Of a stretch of DNA of 63,779 nucleotides, positions 1 through 6,202 are shown piece after piece. A program made the position numbers and the translations under genes. The notes under the pieces are model-generated. The model saw nothing but the letters and a program-made list of their open reading frames with translations, searched no databases and had not been told where the DNA came from. Numbering within the stretch: position 1 is the first letter of the stretch; each line of letters begins with the position of its first letter. This DNA is from Chloroflexota bacterium (GTDB lineage: Bacteria > Chloroflexota > Anaerolineae > Anaerolineales > Anaerolineaceae): assembly GCA_016838895.1 (NCBI GenBank), contig JAEKNU010000020.1, positions 1-63,779 of the forward strand. Direction: 5' to 3'.

Positions 1-4
1 TTAG

Positions 5-48
5 AGCAAATCCCCACAGCTATTTGTGAGGATTTGCTTCTCTTTTTT
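5..48 (+). terminator. Rho-independent terminator of an upstream gene
   Basis: The arms AGCAAATCC and GGATTTGCT form a hairpin of about 14 bp with one mismatch, followed directly by a T-rich tract (39-48). It would end a + strand gene lying left of the window. The next gene inside the window is on the minus strand. Confidence 0.7.
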
Positions 49-108
49 ATTTTGTCCTTGACATTGGGGCCAGTTTAAAGGCCATCTTTTTTTATTAATA
101 TTTACGGT

Positions 109-378
109 TTATGAATTTGAATCATCCTTGTTTAGCAGACGATTGATTTGATCCAATTGCCTTTCCAAAAATGATTTCTGGGATTGCAAGTCCGGCGCAG
201 GAGCTGCACCAAATCCCCAACCTGCATTGTCAAATCCTCTACCCATTCTGTTGCCTCTGCGGCCTATGCGCCGTCCAAATCCAAACGGCATTGCGGTACC
301 TGGTTCTCCTGCACAGCCGCCCATTTGACGGCCGGTAGGACCAATACCTTGCGGACCCGATTGATCACGTCCTGGCAT
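109..378 (-). CDS. DUF5320-like small Gly/Arg-rich protein
   Basis: An 89-residue protein beginning MPGRDQSGPQGIGPTGR with a Gly/Arg-rich first half and a short helical tail (QSQKSFLERQLDQINRLL). The MPG-D-x-x-GP-x-G-x-GP opening is typical of DUF5320-type proteins of anaerobes, which often sit beside NifX/NifB-like and Mrp/MinD ATPase genes, as here. Its biochemical function is unknown. It lies 24 bp downstream of the PadR regulator on the same strand and is probably co-transcribed with it. It has a single Cys (GGCAGEP), so it is unlikely to hold an Fe-S cluster alone. The family call comes from the N-terminal pattern and the neighbourhood. Confidence 0.7.
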   Translation of the reverse strand: MPGRDQSGPQGIGPTGRQMGGCAGEPGTAMPFGFGRRIGRRGNRMGRGFDNAGWGFGAAPAPDLQSQKSFLERQLDQINRLLNKDDSNS

Positions 379-402
379 TTTAGCCTCCTTTTGCTAATGT
401 TA

Positions 403-828
403 TTAAAATGTATCCAAAATGGCTTGCAGCATATCACGCTGATGTGTCAAATGCTGCTGCCATAACTCACATGTTGATTCACCCTGAGGTGTAATCTGAT
501 ATGTTCGTCTTGGCGGTCCCTGGGATTGTTCCTCATCCCAGGCGGATGTGACCAGTTCACGCGCTTCCATATCGCGCAATAATCGATACAACATACTGGG
601 GTCCAGGTTACCCAGGCCAAAATTTTCTAATTCAGCTAACAGGGTATACCCGTGAGCTGGTTGTTTTTTTAATGCCAACAAAATCACTGGTTCCATTAAT
701 CGTGAGCGAAAACGTCCACGCCCTCTACCGCCAGGAACCCCATGTGGATTTCCAGGTCCTTTTCCTTGTCCAAAATTTCTCATATCTGTTATACTATAAC
801 GAACTAAGTGCTTGTTGTCAATAGTCAT
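403..828 (-). CDS. PadR family transcriptional regulator
   Basis: A 141-residue DNA-binding repressor of the PadR type. A Gly/Arg-rich N-terminal stretch is followed by a winged-helix domain (MEPVILLALKKQPAHGYTLL, then DPSMLYRLLRDMEARELV and the wing RRTYQITPQGE) and a short C-terminal helix for dimerisation. It is divergent from the NifX/Mrp operon, which starts 24 bp away, so it probably controls that operon and its own. Two starts are possible: ATG at 828 or ATG at 783 (MRNFGQGKG). Neither has a strong ribosome site. With the 783 start, the palindrome at 788-800 would be a free operator rather than coding. The family assignment is firm; the regulated signal is not known. Confidence 0.85.
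   Translation of the reverse strand: MTIDNKHLVRYSITDMRNFGQGKGPGNPHGVPGGRGRGRFRSRLMEPVILLALKKQPAHGYTLLAELENFGLGNLDPSMLYRLLRDMEARELVTSAWDEEQSQGPPRRTYQITPQGESTCELWQQHLTHQRDMLQAILDTF
788..800. promoter_or_regulatory. Candidate operator palindrome near padR
   Basis: GTTATACTATAAC is a perfect 6-1-6 inverted repeat between the divergent padR and nifX-like genes. It lies just upstream of the shorter padR start (783) but inside the longer reading frame. That it binds PadR is an inference from position; the classical PadR half-site spacing is not seen. Confidence 0.35.
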
Positions 829-851
829 ACTGCATATACTCAGGAGATATT

Positions 852-1193
852 ATGAATTTACTACTTACACTTGAAAATGGTGCACCGGATAGTGCACTTG
901 ATAAACATTTTGGTCGGGCACCCTATTTTATGATCGTTAATATGGATAATCAGGAAAAAACATTCCTGGAAAATGACGCGACAAAACAGTCCTCCGGGGC
1001 TGGGGTTGCAGCGGGTCAAACTGTGATTGATCTACATGTGGATGTAGCGGTCAGCGGGCACTTTGGACCAAAGGCGGCCCAAACATTATCCGCTGCAAAG
1101 ATCAAAATGCTGCTGCTTAATGATTCTTGCCAAACAATTGAAGATGTGCTGTCAGCATACCAGCAAGGTACGCTGATTGAACAGAAGGCATAA
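852..1193 (+). CDS. NifX/NifB-like dinitrogenase iron-molybdenum cofactor family protein
   Basis: A 113-residue single-domain protein of the PF02579 fold, which binds Fe-S or Fe-Mo cofactor precursors in NifX, NafY and the NifB C-terminus. The recognisable pattern is the start LLTLENGAPDSALDKHFGRA, the GAGVAAGQTVIDL helix and VDVAVSGHFGPKA. There are no nif genes here, so this is one of the stand-alone relatives common in anaerobes, probably serving Fe-S metabolism with the two ATPases downstream. The start is fixed by AGGAGAT 6 bp upstream. It is the first gene of a three-gene operon with 1199 and 2065. Confidence 0.85.
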   Translation: MNLLLTLENGAPDSALDKHFGRAPYFMIVNMDNQEKTFLENDATKQSSGAGVAAGQTVIDLHVDVAVSGHFGPKAAQTLSAAKIKMLLLNDSCQTIEDVLSAYQQGTLIEQKA

Positions 1194-1198
1194 TTAAA

Positions 1199-2065
1199 AT
1201 GAATATTGTTGTTGCAAGCGGTAAAGGCGGTACCGGAAAAACAACCATCGCTACCAGCTTGGCGATGCTGCTCAATGAGCACATATCAAAGCCAGTCAAA
1301 ATTGTGGATAGCGATGTAGAAGCACCAAACGCACATCTGGTCTTGAAACCGCAAATCAATCAAACCAGAGATGCCAGTATTGCTTTACCTGTCTTTTCGG
1401 CAGATATTTGTACAGGTTGTAAAATTTGCGTGGATGTCTGCCGTTATCATGCCATTGTTATGACAGGGGAAATTCCTTATGTGATGGAGCAATTGTGTCA
1501 TGGCTGCGGTAGCTGTACGCTGCAATGTCCTGTAAACGCCATCACAGAAGAGGCACATGCCATTGGTCAGCTCAGCATGGGATCGACTCAAGCGGGCCTA
1601 GGCTTCGCAAAAGGCGAATTAACGATCAGTGAGCCGATGTCCGCTCCAGTGATTCGTCAATTGAAACAATGGCAGTTAGACGCTGACAGTATAAATATTC
1701 TGGATGCGCCCCCCGGTGCTTCCTGCCCGGTCGTAGAAACCCTGCGCCGTGCTGATTTTGCCCTACTGGTGACGGAACCAACCCCCTTTGGCTTACATGA
1801 CCTCAAACAAATTATTCAACTGGTACAGCTGATGAAAATTCCGCATGCGGTAATCATCAATCGCAGTAATCTGGCGAAAAACATCATTGAGCCCATCTGC
1901 AAAGCAAACCGGATTCCCATTCTGCTGCGCATTCCTTTTGATAAAATCACAGCGGAGCAACTATCCACCGGAAAAGCTTTGATTGAAATACGACCTAACC
2001 TGATAGATGAACTCCGGCAGGTGTTTCAATCCATCCTTAAACTTACCGGTCAGGAGATTGAATAA
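1199..2065 (+). CDS. MinD/Mrp-type P-loop ATPase with inserted 2[4Fe-4S] ferredoxin domain
   Basis: A 288-residue cytoplasmic ATPase of the MinD superfamily. The deviant Walker A GKGGTGKTT is at residues 9-17, followed by the switch motif DSDVEAPNAH. A ferredoxin-like insert then carries two Cys clusters, CTGCKICVDVC and CHGCGSCTLQC. The ATPase core resumes with DAPPGASCPVVE and LLVTEPTPFGLHDL. Proteins of this type are thought to carry or assemble Fe-S clusters, but the substrate is unknown. It follows the NifX-like gene by 5 bp, and its stop overlaps the start of a paralogue. The two neighbours share the same architecture and may act as a heterodimer. Confidence 0.9.
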   Translation: MNIVVASGKGGTGKTTIATSLAMLLNEHISKPVKIVDSDVEAPNAHLVLKPQINQTRDASIALPVFSADICTGCKICVDVCRYHAIVMTGEIPYVMEQLCHGCGSCTLQCPVNAITEEAHAIGQLSMGSTQAGLGFAKGELTISEPMSAPVIRQLKQWQLDADSINILDAPPGASCPVVETLRRADFALLVTEPTPFGLHDLKQIIQLVQLMKIPHAVIINRSNLAKNIIEPICKANRIPILLRIPFDKITAEQLSTGKALIEIRPNLIDELRQVFQSILKLTGQEIE

Positions 2066-2964
2066 TGGCAAACCAATCCAAACAATTGGTGGTATTGAGC
2101 GGAAAAGGCGGCACCGGCAAAACCAGTATTAGTGCTGCATTGGCTTATGAAATTAAAGAACAAATGCAGCAGCCCCTGGTTTTGATTGACGCCGACGTGG
2201 ATGCGGCTAATCTGGCTTTGTTACTGCATCCTGAAATTCAAAACCAATCCGTGTTTTGTGATGCAGAAGTAGCGCAGATTGATGCGCAAGCATGCACTGC
2301 CTGTGGCATTTGCTTACAAACCTGCCGATATGATGCCATTATTGAGGGGCAACCCTACAGCGTGGATGGCATTGCCTGTGAAGGCTGTGGCGCTTGTGTG
2401 TTTACTTGTCCGGAGCAAGCGATCTCGCTGCATGAGGAGTCCAGCGGTTTTTGGTTTAAATCTGAGAGCCTGGTTGGCCCAATGCTGCATGCCGAACTGG
2501 ATCCCGGTGGCGAGAATTCAGGTAAACTGGTTGCACTGCTCAAACAACAGGGGGTTCAGGCAGCCCGCGAAATCAATGCTGTATTGATGCTAGTCGATGG
2601 CCCGCCTGGTACCGGCTGTCCGGCCATCGCTGCTTGCAGTGGTACAGATTTAGCTTTACTGGTTACGGAACCCGGACTGGCTGCCTTTCATGACCTGAAA
2701 CGCATTACTGCGACTGCGCGGCATTTCAATATGCCATGTGTGTTATGTATCAATAAAGCTGACATCAACTTGAAAATCAAAGAAGAAATTGTCACCTGGG
2801 CGGAGCAGGAAAGTATTCCAGTTTTGGCCGAAATTAATTTTGATGAAAAAATGATCGAATGCGTGATGCAAGGGCAAATTATCACACAGGCTTATCCGCA
2901 GAGTAAGGCTGCCCAACAAATTAAGACATTATGGACTGGGTTGGGTAAAAGCTTATCAATATAG
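2065..2964 (+). CDS. Second MinD/Mrp-type P-loop ATPase with ferredoxin insert
   Basis: A 299-residue paralogue of the preceding protein with the same order of parts: Walker A GKGGTGKTS, DADVDAANLAL, two ferredoxin motifs (CTACGICLQTC and CEGCGACVFTC), then DGPPGTGCPAIA and LLVTEPGLAAFHDLKR. The start codon shares one base with the upstream stop (TAATG) and has GGAG just ahead, so the pair is translationally coupled. Tandem ferredoxin-containing MinD ATPases beside NifX-like and DUF5320 genes are a recurrent anaerobe cluster. A role in Fe-S cluster or metal-cofactor handling is inferred. Confidence 0.9.
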   Translation: MANQSKQLVVLSGKGGTGKTSISAALAYEIKEQMQQPLVLIDADVDAANLALLLHPEIQNQSVFCDAEVAQIDAQACTACGICLQTCRYDAIIEGQPYSVDGIACEGCGACVFTCPEQAISLHEESSGFWFKSESLVGPMLHAELDPGGENSGKLVALLKQQGVQAAREINAVLMLVDGPPGTGCPAIAACSGTDLALLVTEPGLAAFHDLKRITATARHFNMPCVLCINKADINLKIKEEIVTWAEQESIPVLAEINFDEKMIECVMQGQIITQAYPQSKAAQQIKTLWTGLGKSLSI

Positions 2965-3279
2965 TAACGCCGTATACAAGGTCGGATAGAGGTGGCGTAT
3001 AAAGAAAAATATCTTGGGAAGCGTCAAGAACCGAAATCTGCCCACAGGTTAATACAATCAAAAGGAGCGTACTCGGAGAAAAGTCTTGTTTAGGAAAAAC
3101 GATCCGTAATATGTTTGCCACTCGACGGAATTCGCAAGCAGGCTCGCAAGATCCAAAACAATCCGCTCATTCCGTCCTACGACCATTGTATTTATGATCA
3201 TATCGAGAAAAGAAAATGAAACATAAGAGGTTATACATTTTTTGTTACAAACAAAACTATCAAGGAAAAATCACGCGCC
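2965..3279. other. Gene-free spacer before tRNA-Arg
   Basis: About 315 bp between the second MinD ATPase and the tRNA promoter. No convincing coding region, terminator or repeat was seen; the short open frame on the minus strand has no ribosome site or recognisable protein features. Confidence 0.4.
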
Positions 3280-3308
3280 TTGTCGATGATTTATGGCAAT
3301 GCTATAAT
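3280..3308 (+). promoter_or_regulatory. Sigma-70-type promoter of tRNA-Arg
   Basis: TTGTCG (3280-3285) and TATAAT (3303-3308) are separated by 17 bp and end 9 bp before the tRNA, an almost ideal vegetative promoter. Confidence 0.75.
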
Positions 3309-3317
3309 TAGGACAAT

Positions 3318-3390
3318 GCCCCAGTGGCTCAATGGACAGAGCGAAGCACTCCTAACGCTTAGGTTGGGGGTTCGATTCCCTCCTGGGGCA
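3318..3390 (+). tRNA. tRNA-Arg (anticodon CCU)
   Basis: The gene folds into a complete cloverleaf. The acceptor GCCCCAG pairs with CTGGGGC, the D stem is GCTC/GAGC, and the anticodon loop CTCCTAA places CCT at positions 34-36. The T arm is GGGGG-TTCGATT-CCCTC and the discriminator is A. CCA is not encoded. The anticodon stem has one A-C mismatch at its base. The anticodon reads AGG codons. The last 18 bp of the gene are repeated 119 bp downstream. Confidence 0.93.
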
Positions 3391-3406
3391 CTTTTTTTAT
3401 ACCGCA

Positions 3407-3437
3407 GAACCGCTTCGAAAGAGGTGGTTTTTTGTTA
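3407..3437 (+). terminator. Terminator of tRNA-Arg
   Basis: AACCGCTTC and GAGGTGGTT form a 9-bp stem (with G-U pairs) around a GAAA tetraloop, followed by a T run. It lies just downstream of the tRNA. Confidence 0.7.
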
Positions 3438-3491
3438 ATAACGAATAAATAGAGTTATAAATGGTTGTGTGTTTACCCGAAAGGGTATGCA

Positions 3492-3513
3492 CGATTCCCT
3501 CCTGGGGCACTTT
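3492..3513 (+). repeat. Duplicated 3' end of tRNA-Arg (attachment-site-like)
   Basis: Twenty-two bases identical to 3373-3394, covering the T arm, the 3' acceptor strand and the discriminator of the tRNA plus four flanking bases. A second terminator copy follows. Such a partial tRNA copy is what integration of an element into a tRNA 3' end leaves behind, but only 97 bp separate the copies and no integrase is present. A local duplication is the alternative. Confidence 0.65.
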
Positions 3514-3527
3514 ACTTTTCAACACAA

Positions 3528-3557
3528 ACCGCTTCCATCGAAGCGGTCATTTTTTTA
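3528..3557 (+). terminator. Second terminator after the tRNA remnant
   Basis: ACCGCTTC-CATC-GAAGCGGT is a perfect 8-bp stem with a T-rich tail. It resembles the terminator at 3407-3437, supporting duplication of the tRNA 3' end together with its terminator. Confidence 0.7.
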
Positions 3558-3599
3558 TTATTCAAAATATCTGATATTCCCTGAAAAGCTGTGTCTCTC

Positions 3600-3628
3600 T
3601 TGACTTCCCCATATACATTTGGTATCCT
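3600..3628 (+). promoter_or_regulatory. Promoter of the zinc-binding lipoprotein/Fur operon
   Basis: TTGACT (3600-3605), 17 bp, then TATCCT (3623-3628). The Fur-type palindrome begins 6 bp after the -10 box, over the expected transcription start. Confidence 0.65.
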
Positions 3629-3634
3629 TCTAAT

Positions 3635-3649
3635 TGAGACTAAGTCTCA
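3635..3649. promoter_or_regulatory. Fur/Zur-type 7-1-7 operator
   Basis: TGAGACTAAGTCTCA is a perfect 15-bp inverted repeat with the 7-1-7 layout of Fur-family boxes. It sits between the -10 element and the ribosome site of the zinc-binding lipoprotein gene, whose operon also encodes a Fur-family protein. Autoregulation by that protein, probably in response to zinc, is inferred. Confidence 0.75.
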
Positions 3650-3668
3650 TTTATTTTAGGAGGAAATC

Positions 3669-4562
3669 ATGCGTCACTTTCGCTTAATCAGCATATTAAT
3701 CTTGATCAGCAGCCTTTTACTGGGCGCCTGCCAAACACTGGCCTCACCTGATTCAGAAAAACCTTCCGTGTTTGTCTCTATTCCACCGCAGAAATACTTT
3801 GTGGAGAGGATTGCCGGGAAAACAGTGAATGTATCCATCATGGTTGAACCAGGTGCAGAACCGCACACCTATGAACCGAAACCAGCCCAAATGGCCGCCC
3901 TGGCAAATGCGGATTTATATTTCAGCATCGGGGATAGTTTTGAAGATACATGGCTGGTGCGTATTATTGATACCAATCCCGATCTACAAATTATCGATAC
4001 TGCGGCTGGCATTGAAAAACGTCCACTGGATATACACATGCATGAAGAAGAAGGCGAAGATCATCAGGAAGGACTGGACCCACACATCTGGCTCTCTCCA
4101 CGTCTGGTGAAAATTCAGGCCAGGACCATTTACGATGCGCTGGTGGAACTCAACCCCGAAGAAAAAGTCGACTATGATATTAATTTTGTGGCCTTTCTAC
4201 GGGATATTAACATATTGGAAACCAATCTCACCACAGGATTTGCAGATGTCAGCCAGCATCGTTTCATGGTCTATCATCCATCCTGGGGATATTTCGCTGA
4301 TGAATATGGCCTGGAACAAATCGCCATTGAAATTGGTGGTACAGAGCCTAGTCCCTCAGAGTTAGCCAGCATCATAGAGCAAGCCAAATCAAACGACATT
4401 CATGTGATCTTTGCCCAGCCTGAATTTAACAGCCGCTTCGCTGATACGATTGCCGAGCAAATTGATGGCGAAGTGCTGTTGATCAGCCCTTTGGAAGAAA
4501 ACTGGATGAAAAACATGGATAATTTGGGGAATGTATTGATCAGCGGTTTATCTAAGGAGTAG
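3669..4562 (+). CDS. znuA: Metal (zinc) ABC transporter substrate-binding lipoprotein, ZnuA-like
   Basis: A 297-residue extracytoplasmic lipoprotein that captures Zn2+ or Mn2+ for an ABC importer. The signal peptide ends in LLGAC with the lipid-bearing Cys at 21. The cluster A-I fold shows the expected ligands: His66 (GAEPHTYEP), a short His/Asp/Glu-rich loop (IHMHEEEGEDHQEG), DPHIWLSP, YHPSWGYFA and a late acidic ligand region (AQPEFNSRF). The acidic His-rich loop favours zinc over manganese. AGGAGG lies 5 bp before the ATG. No permease or ATPase genes follow, so those components must be elsewhere. A perfect Fur-type box overlaps its promoter. Confidence 0.88.
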   Translation: MRHFRLISILILISSLLLGACQTLASPDSEKPSVFVSIPPQKYFVERIAGKTVNVSIMVEPGAEPHTYEPKPAQMAALANADLYFSIGDSFEDTWLVRIIDTNPDLQIIDTAAGIEKRPLDIHMHEEEGEDHQEGLDPHIWLSPRLVKIQARTIYDALVELNPEEKVDYDINFVAFLRDINILETNLTTGFADVSQHRFMVYHPSWGYFADEYGLEQIAIEIGGTEPSPSELASIIEQAKSNDIHVIFAQPEFNSRFADTIAEQIDGEVLLISPLEENWMKNMDNLGNVLISGLSKE

Positions 4563-4566
4563 CAGG

Positions 4567-5013
4567 TTGGCCACAAATACGGAAAAAATGATTCCCTACT
4601 GCATGTCACGGCTGAGTGCAGCCGGCTATAAAGCAACCGCTGCGCGTAAGATTGTTTTACAGGCGTTGTGTGAATTACCAGGGCATTGCACATCTGCCGA
4701 CGTGCTCAACAAGGTGAATCAAATGGGATCCGATATTGGTCGGGCCAGTGTTTTCCGCATATTGGAGTTGTTCAGCAAACTGTCCATTATCCGGCCTACG
4801 TACGTAAACGGCAGTACTCCGGAATATGTTTTGCTGCCAAAAAATGGGCATCATGCTCATATTGTTTGTCCAAAATGCAATAAAGTTACAGAACTAAAAA
4901 TTTGCCCATTTGAACCGCAACTGGAGCAAATAGCGGCACAACACGAAGTTCAGTTAACCGGTCACATCCTGGAGTTGTTTGGCTACTGCGCTGCCTGTTC
5001 ACCAGCCGGCTAA
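4567..5013 (+). CDS. Fur family metalloregulator (Zur/Fur-like)
   Basis: A 148-residue repressor. The N-terminal winged helix (AAGYKATAARKIVLQAL, then TSADVLNKVNQMGSDIGRASVFRILELF) matches Fur, and the C-terminal half carries the structural zinc site CPKC and CAAC. A TTG start at 4567 is chosen because AAGGAG precedes it by 7 bp and overlaps the end of the lipoprotein gene; the first ATG is seven codons later (4588). Its location directly behind a zinc-binding protein gene whose promoter has a Fur-type palindrome suggests a Zur-like role. The metal is not proven from sequence. Confidence 0.88.
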   Translation: MATNTEKMIPYCMSRLSAAGYKATAARKIVLQALCELPGHCTSADVLNKVNQMGSDIGRASVFRILELFSKLSIIRPTYVNGSTPEYVLLPKNGHHAHIVCPKCNKVTELKICPFEPQLEQIAAQHEVQLTGHILELFGYCAACSPAG

Positions 5014-5021
5014 AATAGTAA

Positions 5022-5051
5022 GGATCAATAAGATTTAAAATCTATTGATCC
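5022..5051. terminator. Hairpin after the Fur-family gene
   Basis: GGATCAATA...TATTGATCC is a long stem with one bulged A, located 8 bp after the Fur stop. There is no clear T run on the + strand, so termination is plausible rather than certain. Confidence 0.5.
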
Positions 5052-5061
5052 TATGGAAAAT

Positions 5062-5095
5062 AAAAAGAGCGCCTTGCTGAATCGCAAGGTGCTCT
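5062..5095 (-). terminator. Terminator of msrA
   Basis: AGAGC-G-CCTTGC pairs with GCAAGG-T-GCTCT (12 bp, one G-T). The A run at 5062-5066 gives a U tract on the minus-strand transcript. It lies directly after the msrA stop at 5101. Confidence 0.75.
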
Positions 5096-5100
5096 ATGAT

Positions 5101-5733
5101 TTATGGTACTTTTTGTTTGTTGTTCAAAAGCCGCTGCCTGTTTGCCTCAGAAAGGACCGGGCTGCTGAGTACTTCAGTGAGAATTTCATAATTCATAATT
5201 CCGGACGCAACGGCGTTCAGACGTGCCGACACAGTCGCATTGATAAAGTCAATCTCAATCGGATACGCTTTTTGCAAATCACTCATCAAACTGGATCGTT
5301 GACGTAAATAATATTTCTGATGATAATTCTCAGCCAGCGTAAATACCTTCAAAGGTTCAATCTCTGTATAAATCTTTTGTGCGCTGATTTTTTCCAGCTT
5401 TTCTTTGCTTGTTGTAGCAACTTTTTGCTGCTGTTCATCTGCATACAATATTACAGAACGATACTGTCTGTCATAGGCGGGCATTGTAGCATCATGATAT
5501 TCCCAAAACAGATCAAGCAGCTCTGCGTAGGATACCAGCGCCGGATCAAAATCGATTTGCATCGTCTCGGTATGATTTCCTAGCAGTCGATAAGTAGGAT
5601 TTGTAGTGCTGCCACCGGCATAACCGACCCGCGTACGAATAACACCTGGATGACTCCCAAACTGGGCGTCAGGACCCCAAAATCAACCCAGGCCAAATGT
5701 TGCGGTTTGAATTTTTGATTGTAGTTCAGTCAT
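5101..5733 (-). CDS. msrA: Peptide methionine-S-sulfoxide reductase MsrA, probable selenoprotein (in-frame TGA at residue 17)
   Basis: The full frame encodes 210 residues and reduces methionine-S-sulfoxide in oxidised proteins. It opens MTELQSKIQTATFGLG, then TGA (5685-5683), then FWGPDAQFGSHPGV. In the family this position is the catalytic Cys of G-C-F-W-G. Everything after the TGA is an intact MsrA: VGYAGGSTTNPTY, GNHTETMQIDFDP, LFWEYHDAT, RQYRSVILY and ENYHQKYY. No cysteine is encoded anywhere else, so the TGA residue would be the only redox centre, as in known 1-Cys/Sec-type MsrA proteins. A hairpin lies 11 nt after the TGA (see 5651-5671). If UGA is not recoded, translation could only restart at the ATG at 5562, giving an inactive protein. 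Selenocysteine decoding is inferred. A nonsense mutation is the alternative, but no other damage is seen. Confidence 0.85.
5651..5671 (-). promoter_or_regulatory. Candidate bacterial SECIS hairpin in msrA
   Basis: On the minus-strand mRNA, UGAC pairs with GUCA, a G-A mismatch follows, then CCC pairs with GGG around an AGUUU loop. The hairpin begins 11 nt and the loop 19 nt downstream of the UGA, with G among the first two loop bases. This is within the usual description of bacterial SECIS elements. The fold was drawn by eye. Confidence 0.55.
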
Positions 5734-5744
5734 TGTTCACATCC

Positions 5745-5918
5745 TTAATCATATTTTGAAGAAAACCTGGCATCATTTCGAGATTGACACTCACGATTCA
5801 ATCTGGCTTCAATAGGAATTCTCCCTGAAAATGCATCAAAATTTGATTTTGCGTTATATTTTTCTATAACAACCAACAAACCAAATCCTGTCAAGAAAAT
5901 TAACAAAAGAATACTCAT
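5745..5918 (-). CDS. Small membrane-anchored protein, unrecognised
   Basis: A possible 57-residue protein, MSILLLIFLTGFGLLVVIEK at its start followed by a short polar tail. The N-terminal segment would span the membrane once. The ATG at 5918 is preceded by AAAAGGGA at about 8 bp. It ends 11 bp before the msrA start, so the two could be co-transcribed. No family is recognised, and the case rests on the ribosome site, the hydrophobic segment and the position. Confidence 0.35.
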   Translation of the reverse strand: MSILLLIFLTGFGLLVVIEKYNAKSNFDAFSGRIPIEARLNRECQSRNDARFSSKYD

Positions 5919-6151
5919 TAGGGTTCCCTTTTTATAAGACAATAATTATCTTATTTATTATAATTATAGTGTAGTTAAACAAAAATAAAAGCACTTTTGG
6001 TCGATTTAATGAATTTGTAATATATGATCAGGAATTCTTTGGATTTGATAAATCAGTATAAAAAATCCTTGCCTTCCCCAAAAAACTTTGATAGACTAAA
6101 GATGATAAACTTCTGGGTGCCCCCCTCACTCAGGGGTTTATCATTTAAAGA

Positions 6152-6191
6152 CAAAAAAACCCGTAACGGATTTCCGTTACGGGTTTTTTTA
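6152..6191. terminator. Strong bidirectional terminator
   Basis: CCCGTAACGGA and TCCGTTACGGG form an 11-bp perfect stem flanked by an A tract on the left and a T tract on the right. It terminates the minus-strand lipoprotein gene, which stops at 6203. Confidence 0.88.
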
Positions 6192-6202
6192 TTTGCGCTG
6201 GA

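Noticed and set aside
5101..5562. A short MsrA starting at the ATG at 5562
   Set aside because: It lacks the active-site region. The same frame continues upstream through a TGA at the catalytic Cys codon to a good start at 5733, so the short version is an artefact of reading TGA as stop.
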